The translations under genes were made by a program, and so were the position numbers. Of a DNA stretch of 64,000 nt, positions 24,445-32,013 are shown piece after piece. Source of the DNA: Lactobacillus sp. GTDB taxonomy: Bacteria; Bacillota; Bacilli; Lactobacillales; Lactobacillaceae. The stretch spans positions 124,001 to 188,000 of the forward strand of contig JAKVKU010000004.1 in NCBI GenBank assembly GCA_022484695.1. Direction: 5' to 3'. The notes under the pieces were generated by a model. That model saw nothing but the letters and a program-made list of their open reading frames with translations, did not search any database and was not told the origin of the DNA. Within the stretch, counting starts at the first letter, position 1. Each line of letters starts with the position of its first letter.

Positions 24445-24714
24445 TTTAAACGTTTAACTTTAAATAGAAAATTACAGTTTCTCAGAATGCTATTATAATA
24501 GGAAAACATTTCGATACCTTCCAAATAAAGTTTTGATTTAGGGAAATATACCGTTTTATTTTCAGTTTATAATTTTGTTCAATGAAAAACATAATGAATA
24601 TATGCCAATTTATTACCGATTATTTTCATGAAACAGCTTGACAATCAAGCAACATCAGCTATTATTGATAATGAAAGTAAGTAAGCTTATGGATGTAATT
24701 TTGAGGTGATTATT
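24445..24714. other. Intergenic stretch without recognised gene
   Basis: 270 bp, AT-rich. No ORF with an RBS and no convincing repeat seen. A promoter for the small gene at 24715 must lie here, but no clear -35/-10 pair stands out. Confidence 0.5.
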
Positions 24715-24891
24715 ATGGATAAAACAGTCGTATTATCTGATCAAGAAATTTCGACGCTCAACTTTATTCTTTCTGAATACAGATTACAACACAGTGGCAG
24801 TACGTCATTAGGTTTAGCTGATATTTCCGAATTTAAAAAATTAGAGAATGCAAAAAAAGATTTACCCGTTTTATTTGAAAAACTGAACTAG
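24715..24891 (+). CDS. Small hypothetical protein (58 aa)
   Basis: ATG 24715 stands 6 nt after GAGGTG, whose in-frame GTG (24706) is more likely RBS. The protein is charged and soluble, predicted mostly helical, with 'LSDQEISTLNFILSEYRL' near the N-terminus and a C-terminal 'FKKLENAKKDLP'. No family recognised. A good RBS and a strong own terminator (24928) support a real gene. Confidence 0.6.
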   Translation: MDKTVVLSDQEISTLNFILSEYRLQHSGSTSLGLADISEFKKLENAKKDLPVLFEKLN

Positions 24892-24927
24892 AAGTTATGA
24901 CTATAACAGACAAATTTCTGTTATATC

Positions 24928-24971
24928 AAAAAGGGTGTACTCGACAACTCACGTCTTGTACACCTTTTTTT
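24928..24971 (+). terminator. Terminator after the 58-aa gene
   Basis: AAAAAGGGTGTAC pairs with GTACACCTTTTTTT around a 17-nt loop. A-run and T-run on both sides make it bidirectional, also serving the minus-strand gene ending at 25038. Confidence 0.9.
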
Positions 24972-25037
24972 CATGATTTGAAATCGCAAAGTAGTTGCGG
25001 CCATTCAATGGTTGCTTTGCCAAGGTAACGTTTCACC

Positions 25038-25289
25038 TTACCCTTTTAACCCCCGGGACTGCCGATCCATGTCCTCCACGACAATGTCAAAAATCTCTCC
25101 CAGGGATGCGCAATACTCCAAAATTTCCCAGGGTTTGTTGGTATGGAAATGGATCTTGATCAAGCTCTCATCCCCAACAGCCAATAGACTGTCACCTTCA
25201 AAGTTTGTTTCAATATACTTAGAAATCGCATCTTCATCTAAATCATGCCCCTCAATGAGACATTGGGTATCGTATTTATATTTGATCAT
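25038..25289 (-). CDS. Stand-alone FakA/DAK-type C-terminal domain protein
   Basis: 83 aa; AAAGGAG RBS 11 nt before ATG. The sequence matches the part of fatty acid kinase FakA (formerly YloV/DAK-like) that follows the kinase domains: 'YDTQCLIEG', 'GDSLLAVGDESLIKIHFHT' and 'ILEYCASLGEIFDIVVEDM', equivalent to the 'KVHVHT...P' region. The ATP-binding domain and the rest are absent, so it is a single-domain protein or a remnant. Downstream of the M20 hydrolase on the same strand, separated by a terminator and a perfect hairpin. Function unknown; fatty acid or lipid binding would be a guess. Confidence 0.6.
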   Translation of the reverse strand: MIKYKYDTQCLIEGHDLDEDAISKYIETNFEGDSLLAVGDESLIKIHFHTNKPWEILEYCASLGEIFDIVVEDMDRQSRGLKG

Positions 25290-25311
25290 TTTGCAGATTT
25301 TCTCCTTTAAT

Positions 25312-25346
25312 AGTTGGCCAGATAATCCGTCAACTTCTGGCCAACT
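25312..25346 (-). repeat. 10-bp inverted repeat before the FakA-like gene
   Basis: AGTTGGCCAG (25312-25321) and CTGGCCAACT (25337-25346), perfect, loop 15 nt. No T-run follows, so it is more likely a regulatory hairpin or protein site in the 5' leader than a terminator. Confidence 0.6.
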
Positions 25347-25409
25347 TCAATATTTAAATGATACACCTATTTGTCCAAGACGAGCTGGAGTTTGTTTGCC
25401 TACAAATTG

Positions 25410-25447
25410 TAAAAAGCGTTCGCAGCCACTTGCCACCAACGCTTTTA
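25410..25447 (-). terminator. Terminator after the M20 hydrolase gene
   Basis: AAAAGCGTT and AACGCTTTT form a stem with the flanking A and T runs; loop about 18 nt. It lies 24 bp after the stop at 25471. Confidence 0.75.
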
Positions 25448-25470
25448 CAACTACCTATATATAGACTATT

Positions 25471-26625
25471 TTATAAAACTTTATTGGCTAAATTCTTGAA
25501 TACTTGGGCCACCCGCTTAATATCGGCCCGGTCCACATACTCATCGGGTTTATGGGCAACTTCCAGATCCCCGGGGCCATAAGACATGCAATTATGATTA
25601 TCCAATTTACCAGCAATGACTGCAGTGTCCGTATAACCAGTAAAGACGCCAACTTGGGCCGGTGCTGACGTGACATCAGCCACAGTTTCTTTCAACACGC
25701 TTAACAACGGGCTGTTAGGATCGGATTCAATTGGTGGCCGGTCGCCATCAACGGTAATGCTCACTTTAATCCCATTGATTTCTTTTTCAATCTCTTGGCT
25801 GACATCTCGAATTGCCTTGAGGACCCGGGAGGTGCTTAAAGGTGGCACTAACCGGAGGTCGATCCAAACCTTGGCTTGATCTGGCACAACGTAAGGCCGA
25901 TAGCCCCCTTTGATCATCCCAAAGGTAATGGTCGAAGCCCCCAGGGTCTCATGTTTCGGAAATGCTTGGACTTCCTGCCGGGTTCGGGTGATGATTTCCG
26001 CTAGGGCGGCGATGGCATCAGCGCCCTTTTCCGGTGTACTGGCATGGGCAGTGACCCCTTGGACTTCAACGGTGATCCAAGTCCGGCCCTTATGCGCTAC
26101 CCGAATTTTGCCATTGGTAGGTTCGCCATCTAGGACCCAATCTGTTTTATCAACCCATTTGGAGCGAATAGCTTGTTCGACGCCCCGCATGTAATCTTCT
26201 TCATCACAAGATGCGATTAATACAAAATTATGTTTTAATTTCCGACCTGCCGCAACTTGTTTGGCCATATCTGCAAAAGCTAACATGGCGCAAGCTAGGC
26301 CACTCTTCATATCACAGGCACCGCGGCCATATAAGCGGTCATCGATGAATTCGCCGGCTAGGGGCTTACTCTTTTGCCAATCATCCCCGAGCACAACCGT
26401 GTCCATGTGGCAGATGTAAACCAAAGCTGGGTGTGTCTCTTCGCCTTGAAGGACAGCGCGAACGTTAAAGCGTGAAGGTAAAACTTCTTCTTTTTCAATC
26501 GTTGCAGTTGGCGCATTATGTTTCAACCAGTCCGCAATGAAATCGCCAATCTCAGTTTCATAGGCACCGGGATCAGAACTGTCTATCTGTACCAATTGTC
26601 TTGTTAATAATGTGGCTTCATCCAT
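25471..26625 (-). CDS. M20 family metallo-hydrolase (ArgE/DapE-like)
   Basis: 384 aa. 'VYICHMDTVVLGDDW' (zinc His, catalytic Asp), 'YGRGACDMKSGLA' (bridging Asp), 'IASCDEEDYMRG' (catalytic Glu and metal Glu), 'LDGEPTNGKIRVAHKGR', lid loop 'TAHASTPEKGADA', and 'YGPGDLEVAHKPDEYV' (zinc His). A cysteine (ASCDEED) replaces the usual Gly/Ala before the Glu pair. It differs more from the two operon-linked deacylases than they do from each other. Own promoter (26700-26728) and terminator, so probably monocistronic. Likely an N-acyl amino acid or dipeptide hydrolase; substrate unknown. Confidence 0.82.
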   Translation of the reverse strand: MDEATLLTRQLVQIDSSDPGAYETEIGDFIADWLKHNAPTATIEKEEVLPSRFNVRAVLQGEETHPALVYICHMDTVVLGDDWQKSKPLAGEFIDDRLYGRGACDMKSGLACAMLAFADMAKQVAAGRKLKHNFVLIASCDEEDYMRGVEQAIRSKWVDKTDWVLDGEPTNGKIRVAHKGRTWITVEVQGVTAHASTPEKGADAIAALAEIITRTRQEVQAFPKHETLGASTITFGMIKGGYRPYVVPDQAKVWIDLRLVPPLSTSRVLKAIRDVSQEIEKEINGIKVSITVDGDRPPIESDPNSPLLSVLKETVADVTSAPAQVGVFTGYTDTAVIAGKLDNHNCMSYGPGDLEVAHKPDEYVDRADIKRVAQVFKNLANKVL

Positions 26626-26699
26626 ATTCTATCAAACCTCGTTTCTGCAATATGTGAATTGAACCTGAAGAACGTAGAAAAATAAGTACTCATGTTGTT

Positions 26700-26728
26700 A
26701 TAATACAGTTATTAGCTGTACTTATCAA
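26700..26728 (-). promoter_or_regulatory. Promoter of the M20 hydrolase gene
   Basis: Minus strand -35 TTGATA (26728-26723), 17-bp spacer, -10 TATTAT (26705-26700). The transcript leader is about 65 nt. Confidence 0.65.
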
Positions 26729-26941
26729 CATTAATTTTTGGATGCCTAAATATTATTTAGCCTTAGACCATTCAAAAAAACGTCAGCGATGTAAGCGCCA
26801 ACGTTTTAATTATAAAGCTATATTGACAATCCTGCCACTATTCTGGGTATCTCACGGCAATTTGGTAGGGACCAATGATAAATTCTACTGCTATCAATAA
26901 CAATCTTAGTGATTTACAGCATTTTAGATAAAGTTTGCCAA
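26729..26941. other. Intergenic stretch, no gene seen
   Basis: 213 bp. It includes a weak inverted repeat near 26776-26808 (AAACGT.../...AACGTTTTAA). No supported ORF. Confidence 0.4.
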
Positions 26942-26998
26942 TAAAAAAACAACTGACATGAGCAAAACGTTCATGACCAGCTGTCTGTTTTAAAATAA
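26942..26998 (-). terminator. Terminator after the IclR-type regulator gene
   Basis: An imperfect inverted repeat (AACAGACAGCTGGTCATGAAC with GCTCATGTCAGTTGTT on the minus strand) followed by TTTTTTT. Confidence 0.7.
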
Positions 26999-27000
26999 TC

Positions 27001-27765
27001 TTAAATCGCGGCCAAGATCCCTTGCTGGGCTTTGCGGCCTTCTTTGATAAATAAATCTAAATTGGCTTGTTTGACCCGATAACGGGGGGCACTGACGCTA
27101 AACGCCCCGTAAATCCGGTTATTTTTGACTAAGGGAAAACCCACACAGAAAATATCCTGTTGGTTTTCACTATTTTCAATGGCGTAGCCTTGTTCTTGCG
27201 TTAATTGAATGTTAGCTTTTAATTTTTGCTTATCGGTAATGGTATTGGCGGTTAGCGGTACTAACTTGGTGGTTGCCAAGTACTGATTGAGTTTCACCGC
27301 GGGATAAGTGGACAAAATCGCCTTACCCATGGCTGAAGAATACAGCATCATCCCTTTGCCGATCCGCGATACTAAATTCACACTATTGGGACTTTCCAAC
27401 TTAGCTAATAAAACGACTTCGTCGCTATCTAAAATACCCAGGTTAACGGTTTCGTTGGTGATATCCCGCAACTTCGCCAAATAAGGCTGGGCCACTAAAT
27501 TAATGTCAAAGGTCCCTAACGTCTTTTGGGCATAACTCAAAAATACCGTGCCTAAATAGTAGCGTTTATCTTCCCCTAAACAACGGACAAAACCTACATA
27601 CTCTAAAGTTTGTAAAATTTTGTACACCGTTGATTTAGTCATGGGGACATTATCACTAATTTCTTTTAAAGAAGGTGGGGTATCGCTTTCTAAGATAAAA
27701 TCTAAAATATCTTTCGCTTTTAATAAAACCCCACCATATAAGGGTTGTTGGGTTGGTTCTAGCAT
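27001..27765 (-). CDS. IclR family regulator of the hexuronate (kdu) genes, KdgR-like
   Basis: 254 aa. Start at ATG 27765 after AAAGGAGG; a longer frame exists without an RBS. N-terminal winged HTH (residues about 14-75: 'AKDILDFILESDTPPSLKEI', 'MTKSTVYKILQTLEYVGF'), then the IclR effector domain ('YYLGTVFLSYAQ', 'GKGMMLYSSAMGKAIL', 'GYAIENSENQQDIFCVGFPLV'). The next genes on the same strand are manA-eda and kduD-kduI, so control of 2-keto-3-deoxygluconate-type metabolism is inferred, as for KdgR. The effector is not readable from sequence. Confidence 0.88.
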   Translation of the reverse strand: MLEPTQQPLYGGVLLKAKDILDFILESDTPPSLKEISDNVPMTKSTVYKILQTLEYVGFVRCLGEDKRYYLGTVFLSYAQKTLGTFDINLVAQPYLAKLRDITNETVNLGILDSDEVVLLAKLESPNSVNLVSRIGKGMMLYSSAMGKAILSTYPAVKLNQYLATTKLVPLTANTITDKQKLKANIQLTQEQGYAIENSENQQDIFCVGFPLVKNNRIYGAFSVSAPRYRVKQANLDLFIKEGRKAQQGILAAI

Positions 27766-27954
27766 AAGTCGGCCTCCTTTCCACTTACTTTGTATCCTGT
27801 GGACAACTAGTGCTTCCATTATAATACACGCTGACAACGCTGTCATGGCCCAGCACTCACCGCAAATTCAGTCTAAGTACTGATATCAGCTGTCTGAATT
27901 CCTGCTAGAATAAAGGCATCCATCAAGCACAGGCACATTATTGAGGTGAAAAAC

Positions 27955-28233
27955 ATGTTCTTTCAACCGGCATTAGCGACGGCTGCCACGAATGGCAATG
28001 GCCATTCCTTAGGCGGTGCGGTCATGATTGGTGCGATCGTTGCGTTAGTATTGATCTTATTTTTAATTGTGAAATTGTTTGGCTTGATCCTGCGCCATCC
28101 CTTTATCAGTATTGGCCTATTTGCCCTAGGCGGCTTCACCGTTTTCAAGTTTGCTTTATCCGGCATTTTGATACTGGGTGTGATTGCCGCCGTGGGCGTG
28201 GCCTCGCTGTGGTTTAATTGGGGCAATAACTGA
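27955..28233 (+). CDS. Small membrane protein of unknown function (92 aa)
   Basis: ATG 27955 stands 6 nt after GAGGTG. Residues about 20-45 ('GAVMIGAIVALVLILFLIVKLF') and 50-90 form two or three hydrophobic helices; the C-terminus is 'LWFNWGNN'. No family recognised. It has its own terminator at 28244. The RBS and hydrophobic pattern support a real gene. Confidence 0.6.
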   Translation: MFFQPALATAATNGNGHSLGGAVMIGAIVALVLILFLIVKLFGLILRHPFISIGLFALGGFTVFKFALSGILILGVIAAVGVASLWFNWGNN

Positions 28234-28243
28234 CCCAATTTTT

Positions 28244-28287
28244 GAAAGACCCATCTGGCAAACTTGCCAGGCGGGGTCTTTTTTTAT
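28244..28287. terminator. Bidirectional terminator between the small membrane protein gene and manA
   Basis: AAAGACCC-TCTGGCAA pairs with TTGCCAGG-GGGTCTTT, with a T-run after it. It overlaps the manA stop. Confidence 0.85.
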
Positions 28288-29252
28288 TGGGCTTGGGCCC
28301 CTGGGACGGAGGCGATGATATCCATGTCCCCAGACAAGGTCCAAGCATCAGCTTTGGCAGTCAACAGTAAATGATCGCCCCGCTTAAGTTCATAAGTGGT
28401 GGCTCCCACTTGTAATTGACCCTGGCCGTGTAAAACAGAAATCAAAGTACAAGGAAATGCCTTCTTAAAGGCAACTTCATCTTTGATCACCCAACGGTAA
28501 ACGTTGAAGTATTTGGAAACCGGGGCGCTCACTAAGGTGGTCAAAGTAGAAGCCCCCACAGTTTTAGAAGTGGTATTGGCAGCCACTGGTTCAAAAGGAA
28601 TTTGTGTCACATTAAAGGCATCTTTTAAATGAAGTTCGCGTTTTTCACCAGTAGTTTTGTCAATGCGATCATAATCATATAAACGATAAGTGGTATCTGA
28701 ACTTTGTTGGGTTTCTAAGGCCATGATCCCCTTATTCAAGGCATGGACCGTGCCACTGGGAACATACACAAAGTCCCCGGTTTTAACCGGCTGCTTCCGC
28801 AATAATTTGTCCCATTGACCTGCATGGACCAGGTCTTCAAACTCAGCCTTGGTTTTGGCATGGTGGCCATAGATCAAATAAGCACCAGGATCAGCATCAA
28901 TAATATACCAACATTCGGTCTTCCCTAAATCATGGGCATGTTCTTTAGCATAGGCATCCCCGGGATGGACTTGAACAGATAGACTAGCTTCGGCATCCAA
29001 AATTTTCGTCAACAACGGAAAGCGCTCCCCGGGCATATTGTCAAATAACTCCCGGTGATCTTGCCACAATTGGGCTAAGGTTTGGCCAGCATAATCGCCA
29101 TTTTCAATGGTATTGGTCCCATGGGGATGACCAGAAATGGCCCAACATTCACCAATATCATCAGCGGGCAATTGATAACCAAACTGGGCTAATTTTTGCC
29201 CGCCCCAAATTTTTTCGTGAAAAACTGGCTTTAATAATAGAACTTCATTCAT
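28284..29252 (-). CDS. manA: Mannose-6-phosphate isomerase, class I (Firmicutes type)
   Basis: 322 aa; AAAGGAG RBS before ATG 29252. Cupin-type zinc enzyme: 'HEKIWGGQKLAQFGY', 'GECWAISGHPHG', zinc motif 'LSVQVHPGDAYAKEH', 'GKTECWYIIDA', and 'YVPSGTVHALNKGIMALE'. It interconverts mannose-6-phosphate and fructose-6-phosphate. It lies 15 bp downstream of the KDPG aldolase gene, which is unusual, since mannose-6-phosphate isomerase has no step in hexuronate breakdown. The local substrate may come from a mannose- or mannuronate-containing source. Confidence 0.9.
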   Translation of the reverse strand: MNEVLLLKPVFHEKIWGGQKLAQFGYQLPADDIGECWAISGHPHGTNTIENGDYAGQTLAQLWQDHRELFDNMPGERFPLLTKILDAEASLSVQVHPGDAYAKEHAHDLGKTECWYIIDADPGAYLIYGHHAKTKAEFEDLVHAGQWDKLLRKQPVKTGDFVYVPSGTVHALNKGIMALETQQSSDTTYRLYDYDRIDKTTGEKRELHLKDAFNVTQIPFEPVAANTTSKTVGASTLTTLVSAPVSKYFNVYRWVIKDEVAFKKAFPCTLISVLHGQGQLQVGATTYELKRGDHLLLTAKADAWTLSGDMDIIASVPGAQAQ

Positions 29253-29267
29253 CAAAGATACGCTCCT

Positions 29268-29921
29268 TTATCCTTGTTTGATTGCCTTGATTTTAGCCAC
29301 ATAAGCTTCAGCGTTTTTAGTGACCTGGGCGTAATCACCCTTTTCACCAGGGCCCACTAAGTTACTCCCAGCACCTACCGCAATGACGCCGGCGGCAAAC
29401 CAGGCTTCTAAGTTATCTAAACTAACCCCACCGGTGGGCATGATATTCATTTGTGGGAATGGGGCTTTCACAGCCTTCACCATGCCAGGACCGGCCACAC
29501 TGCCAGGGAACAGCTTCACAATATCACAGCCAGCCTCTAGGGCCGTTTGCATTTCGGTCATGGTGAAACAACCGGGCATATAAGGGACTTGATACAAATT
29601 ACAAATCTTAGCCACAGCCGCACTGAAACTTGGGCTGATCACATATTGGGCCCCAGCCATAATAGCCAAGCGGGCTGAAGTAGCGTCTAAAACCGTCCCG
29701 GCACCAATAATTGCTTGATCAGCACCATATTTATCCACCAATTGGGCAATGGCCTGGTCGGCGTGGGGCACGGTAAACGTTAATTCGATCCCTTTGACCC
29801 CACCTTTGATTGCAGCTTCACTGATTTTAACCGCTTGGTCCACGGACTCGCCCCGAACAACAGCGACGACGCCAGCGTCTTCAATCTTTTGTAACACTTT
29901 AACTCTTTGTAAATTAGCCAT
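29268..29921 (-). CDS. eda: 2-dehydro-3-deoxyphosphogluconate (KDPG/KHG) aldolase
   Basis: 217 aa; AAGGAG RBS. Class I aldolase TIM barrel: 'AGVVAVVRGESVDQAV', catalytic Glu in 'GGVKGIELTFTVP', Schiff-base Lys in 'CDIVKLFPGS', and 'IMPTGGVSLDNLEAW'. Cleaves KDPG to pyruvate and glyceraldehyde-3-phosphate. With KduI and KduD it would finish breakdown of 4-deoxy-5-keto-uronates, but a KDG kinase is not in the window. Confidence 0.94.
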   Translation of the reverse strand: MANLQRVKVLQKIEDAGVVAVVRGESVDQAVKISEAAIKGGVKGIELTFTVPHADQAIAQLVDKYGADQAIIGAGTVLDATSARLAIMAGAQYVISPSFSAAVAKICNLYQVPYMPGCFTMTEMQTALEAGCDIVKLFPGSVAGPGMVKAVKAPFPQMNIMPTGGVSLDNLEAWFAAGVIAVGAGSNLVGPGEKGDYAQVTKNAEAYVAKIKAIKQG

Positions 29922-30043
29922 CTTAATTAGAACTCCTTATAAGTTGTCTGGATAATGAAACGCGTCTTGAAATATACCATCAACATTATCGCACATAATC
30001 CGTAAAATTCAAAAAACAATGTTTTATTTTCGAAAAAACTAAC

Positions 30044-30084
30044 AAGAAGCCGACGCAAAATCACATTTTTGCGTCGGCTTCTTC
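30044..30084 (-). terminator. Terminator after kduD
   Basis: GAAGCCGACGCAAAA (30046-30060) pairs with TTTTGCGTCGGCTTC around TCACA-like loop; perfect 15-bp stem. It isolates kduI-kduD from eda-manA. Confidence 0.85.
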
Positions 30085-30107
30085 AGCATTCATTCATATT
30101 TTACAGT

Positions 30108-30923
30108 CTAGCGAACTAAGTAGCCGCCATCAACTGCTAAAATATGACCATTCACATAGTCAGCTGCATGGCTGGCCAAGAAGACAGCGACACCCATTAA
30201 TTCATGGGGTTCAGCCCAGTGACCGGCTGGAATCCGGTCTAAGATCTCTTGGTTCCGAGCTTTGTCGGCCCGAATTGGGGCGGTGTTAGCAGTCTTAATA
30301 TAACCAGGGGCAATGGCGTTGACTTGGACGTTATACGCACCCATTTCACTGGCAAAGGCTTTGGTTAACCCGGCAACCCCGTGTTTAGAAGCGGTATAGG
30401 AAGGAATGAATTTCCCACCTTGGAAGGATAACATGGAACCGATGTTGATGATCTTGCCAGATTTTTGTTTGGCAAAGACTTTGGCAGCGGCCATGGACAT
30501 ATGATAGACCGTGTTCAAGTTGATGTTGATGACCTTATCCCAATCTTCGTCTTTAGATTCCAACAAAGGATTACGTTTGATCATCCCGGCATTGTTGATC
30601 AAAATATCGATATGGCCAAAGGCATCGATGGCCCGTTGGATAACTTTAGGGGCAATGTCTTTCTCAGTTAAATCAACACTTTCAAATTCAACTTTGCGAC
30701 CGCGTTTTTCGATCATTTCCCGGGTAGTATCCCATTCAGCTTTGCCATAAGTAGGGATGTAAATGTCCGCCCCAGCTTCAGCTAACGCCACGGCATAGCC
30801 TTGGCCTAAGCCAGTATTGCCGCCAGTGATCACGGCAACTTTGCCGCTTAAATCAAAGGCAGACATTTTAAATTTATCAAGTGCTGCTTCATTTTGTTTA
30901 ATTTCTTCTGGTGATTGTGCCAT
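30108..30923 (-). CDS. kduD: 2-dehydro-3-deoxy-D-gluconate 5-dehydrogenase
   Basis: 271 aa; GAGGAGA RBS. Classical SDR: 'AVITGGNTGLGQGYAVAL' (cofactor loop), 'DILINNAGMIKRNPL', catalytic Ser in 'IINIGSMLSFQGG', Tyr-Lys in 'PSYTASKHGVAGLTKA', and the C-terminal 'VNGHILAVDGGYLVR' typical of KduD. Reduces 2,5-diketo-3-deoxygluconate to 2-keto-3-deoxygluconate. Follows kduI by 51 bp. Confidence 0.93.
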   Translation of the reverse strand: MAQSPEEIKQNEAALDKFKMSAFDLSGKVAVITGGNTGLGQGYAVALAEAGADIYIPTYGKAEWDTTREMIEKRGRKVEFESVDLTEKDIAPKVIQRAIDAFGHIDILINNAGMIKRNPLLESKDEDWDKVININLNTVYHMSMAAAKVFAKQKSGKIINIGSMLSFQGGKFIPSYTASKHGVAGLTKAFASEMGAYNVQVNAIAPGYIKTANTAPIRADKARNQEILDRIPAGHWAEPHELMGVAVFLASHAADYVNGHILAVDGGYLVR

Positions 30924-30974
30924 AAAAAGATCTCCTCTTATATTGTATTCGTTTGCGTACCCAAATTGGCTTAA

Positions 30975-31820
30975 CTATCTTAATTCGTGCATAGGAACTT
31001 GATCCATATCATCATAGGTTTGGTTTTCACCACACATGGCCCAGATGAAGGAATAACTAGTTGTCCCAACACCACAGTGGATGGACCAGCTTGGGTTGAC
31101 AACAGCTTGATCTGGTTCCAAGAAGATATGTTTAGAGGCAGTGGGTTCCCCTAAGAAATGGACGACCCGAGTGTCCGGTGTGCCAAACTCACAATATAAG
31201 TAAGTTTCCATCCGGCGGGCATGGGTGTGGGCCGGCATGGTATTCCAAGAAGAACCTGGTTCCAAAACGGTATAACCCATTTGTAATTGACAAGTATCCA
31301 TTTGGGAAGCGTCGATGTATTTATAAATGACCCGCTTGTTTAAATGTTCTTGATCGCCAATTGGTTTCTTTAAAGCATTGGCAAATGGTAATTTCTTGTT
31401 AGGATAAGTTTTGTGAGCTGGGGTTGAGACCACGTAAAACTTGGCTGGTTTTTCCGGATCATCAGAGGCAAATTGCACGGATTTTGTACCTTTGCCAATG
31501 TAATAGCCATCATGGGCCACAATATCGTCTTTTTTGCCGTCGATGGTCACGGAACCGGAACCGCCAATGTTGATGAAGCCTAATTCCCGGCGTTGCAAGA
31601 AGTAATCTACCCCTAGTTGTTTGTCTAACTTGATCTCTAAGGGTTCAGTGGTAGGGGTCACACCCCCAAAAATCATGCGATCATTGTAAGTATAAGTTAA
31701 TAAAATGTCCCCTGGATTAAAAATCTTTTCCATTAAGAACTCATTACGTAAATCCTCAGTGCTGTAATGTTCAATATCTTTGGGACTATGTGCATAACGG
31801 GTAACCATACTAAAACTCAT
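30975..31820 (-). CDS. kduI: 5-dehydro-4-deoxy-D-glucuronate isomerase
   Basis: 281 aa; GAAGGGAG RBS. Cupin enzyme with the KduI signature: 'RYAHSPKDIEHYSTEDLRN' near the N-terminus, 'FFLQRRELGFINIGG'-type segment, and zinc site 'MPAHTHARRMETYLYCEF' with 'VVNPSWSIHCGVGTTSYSFIWAMCGEN'-type C-terminal region (PSWSIHCGVGT visible). Isomerises 4-deoxy-L-threo-5-hexosulose uronate, the product of uronate lyases and unsaturated glucuronyl hydrolases. No such hydrolase is in the window. Confidence 0.95.
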   Translation of the reverse strand: MSFSMVTRYAHSPKDIEHYSTEDLRNEFLMEKIFNPGDILLTYTYNDRMIFGGVTPTTEPLEIKLDKQLGVDYFLQRRELGFINIGGSGSVTIDGKKDDIVAHDGYYIGKGTKSVQFASDDPEKPAKFYVVSTPAHKTYPNKKLPFANALKKPIGDQEHLNKRVIYKYIDASQMDTCQLQMGYTVLEPGSSWNTMPAHTHARRMETYLYCEFGTPDTRVVHFLGEPTASKHIFLEPDQAVVNPSWSIHCGVGTTSYSFIWAMCGENQTYDDMDQVPMHELR

Positions 31821-32013
31821 TAGAATTTCTCCCTTCGGTAATTTCTATTTAAGAAACGTCATTTCTTATAACGACTAAAGTATACAACAACCAAAATATA
31901 TTGCAAGCGTTTTTCTGAACATTTACAGTAGTTTTACGCAAATTGCGTGGGGCTTTTACATTGGACCTTCACAATCAATGTTTGTAACTAAGTCTATTTA
32001 TGAGGTGATTTAT
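31821..32013. promoter_or_regulatory. Divergent control region kduI / ugpC with cre-like site
   Basis: 193 bp. TGCAAGCGTTTTTC (31902-31915) resembles a CcpA cre site with three deviations from TGWAANCGNTNWCA. It could repress both divergent operons when a preferred sugar is present. The ugpC RBS GAGGTG is at 32002-32007. Confidence 0.5.

Noticed and set aside
25012-25464. 150-codon plus-strand frame
   Set aside because: Mostly antisense to the FakA-like gene and the terminator/hairpin region; the minus-strand gene has the RBS and family match.
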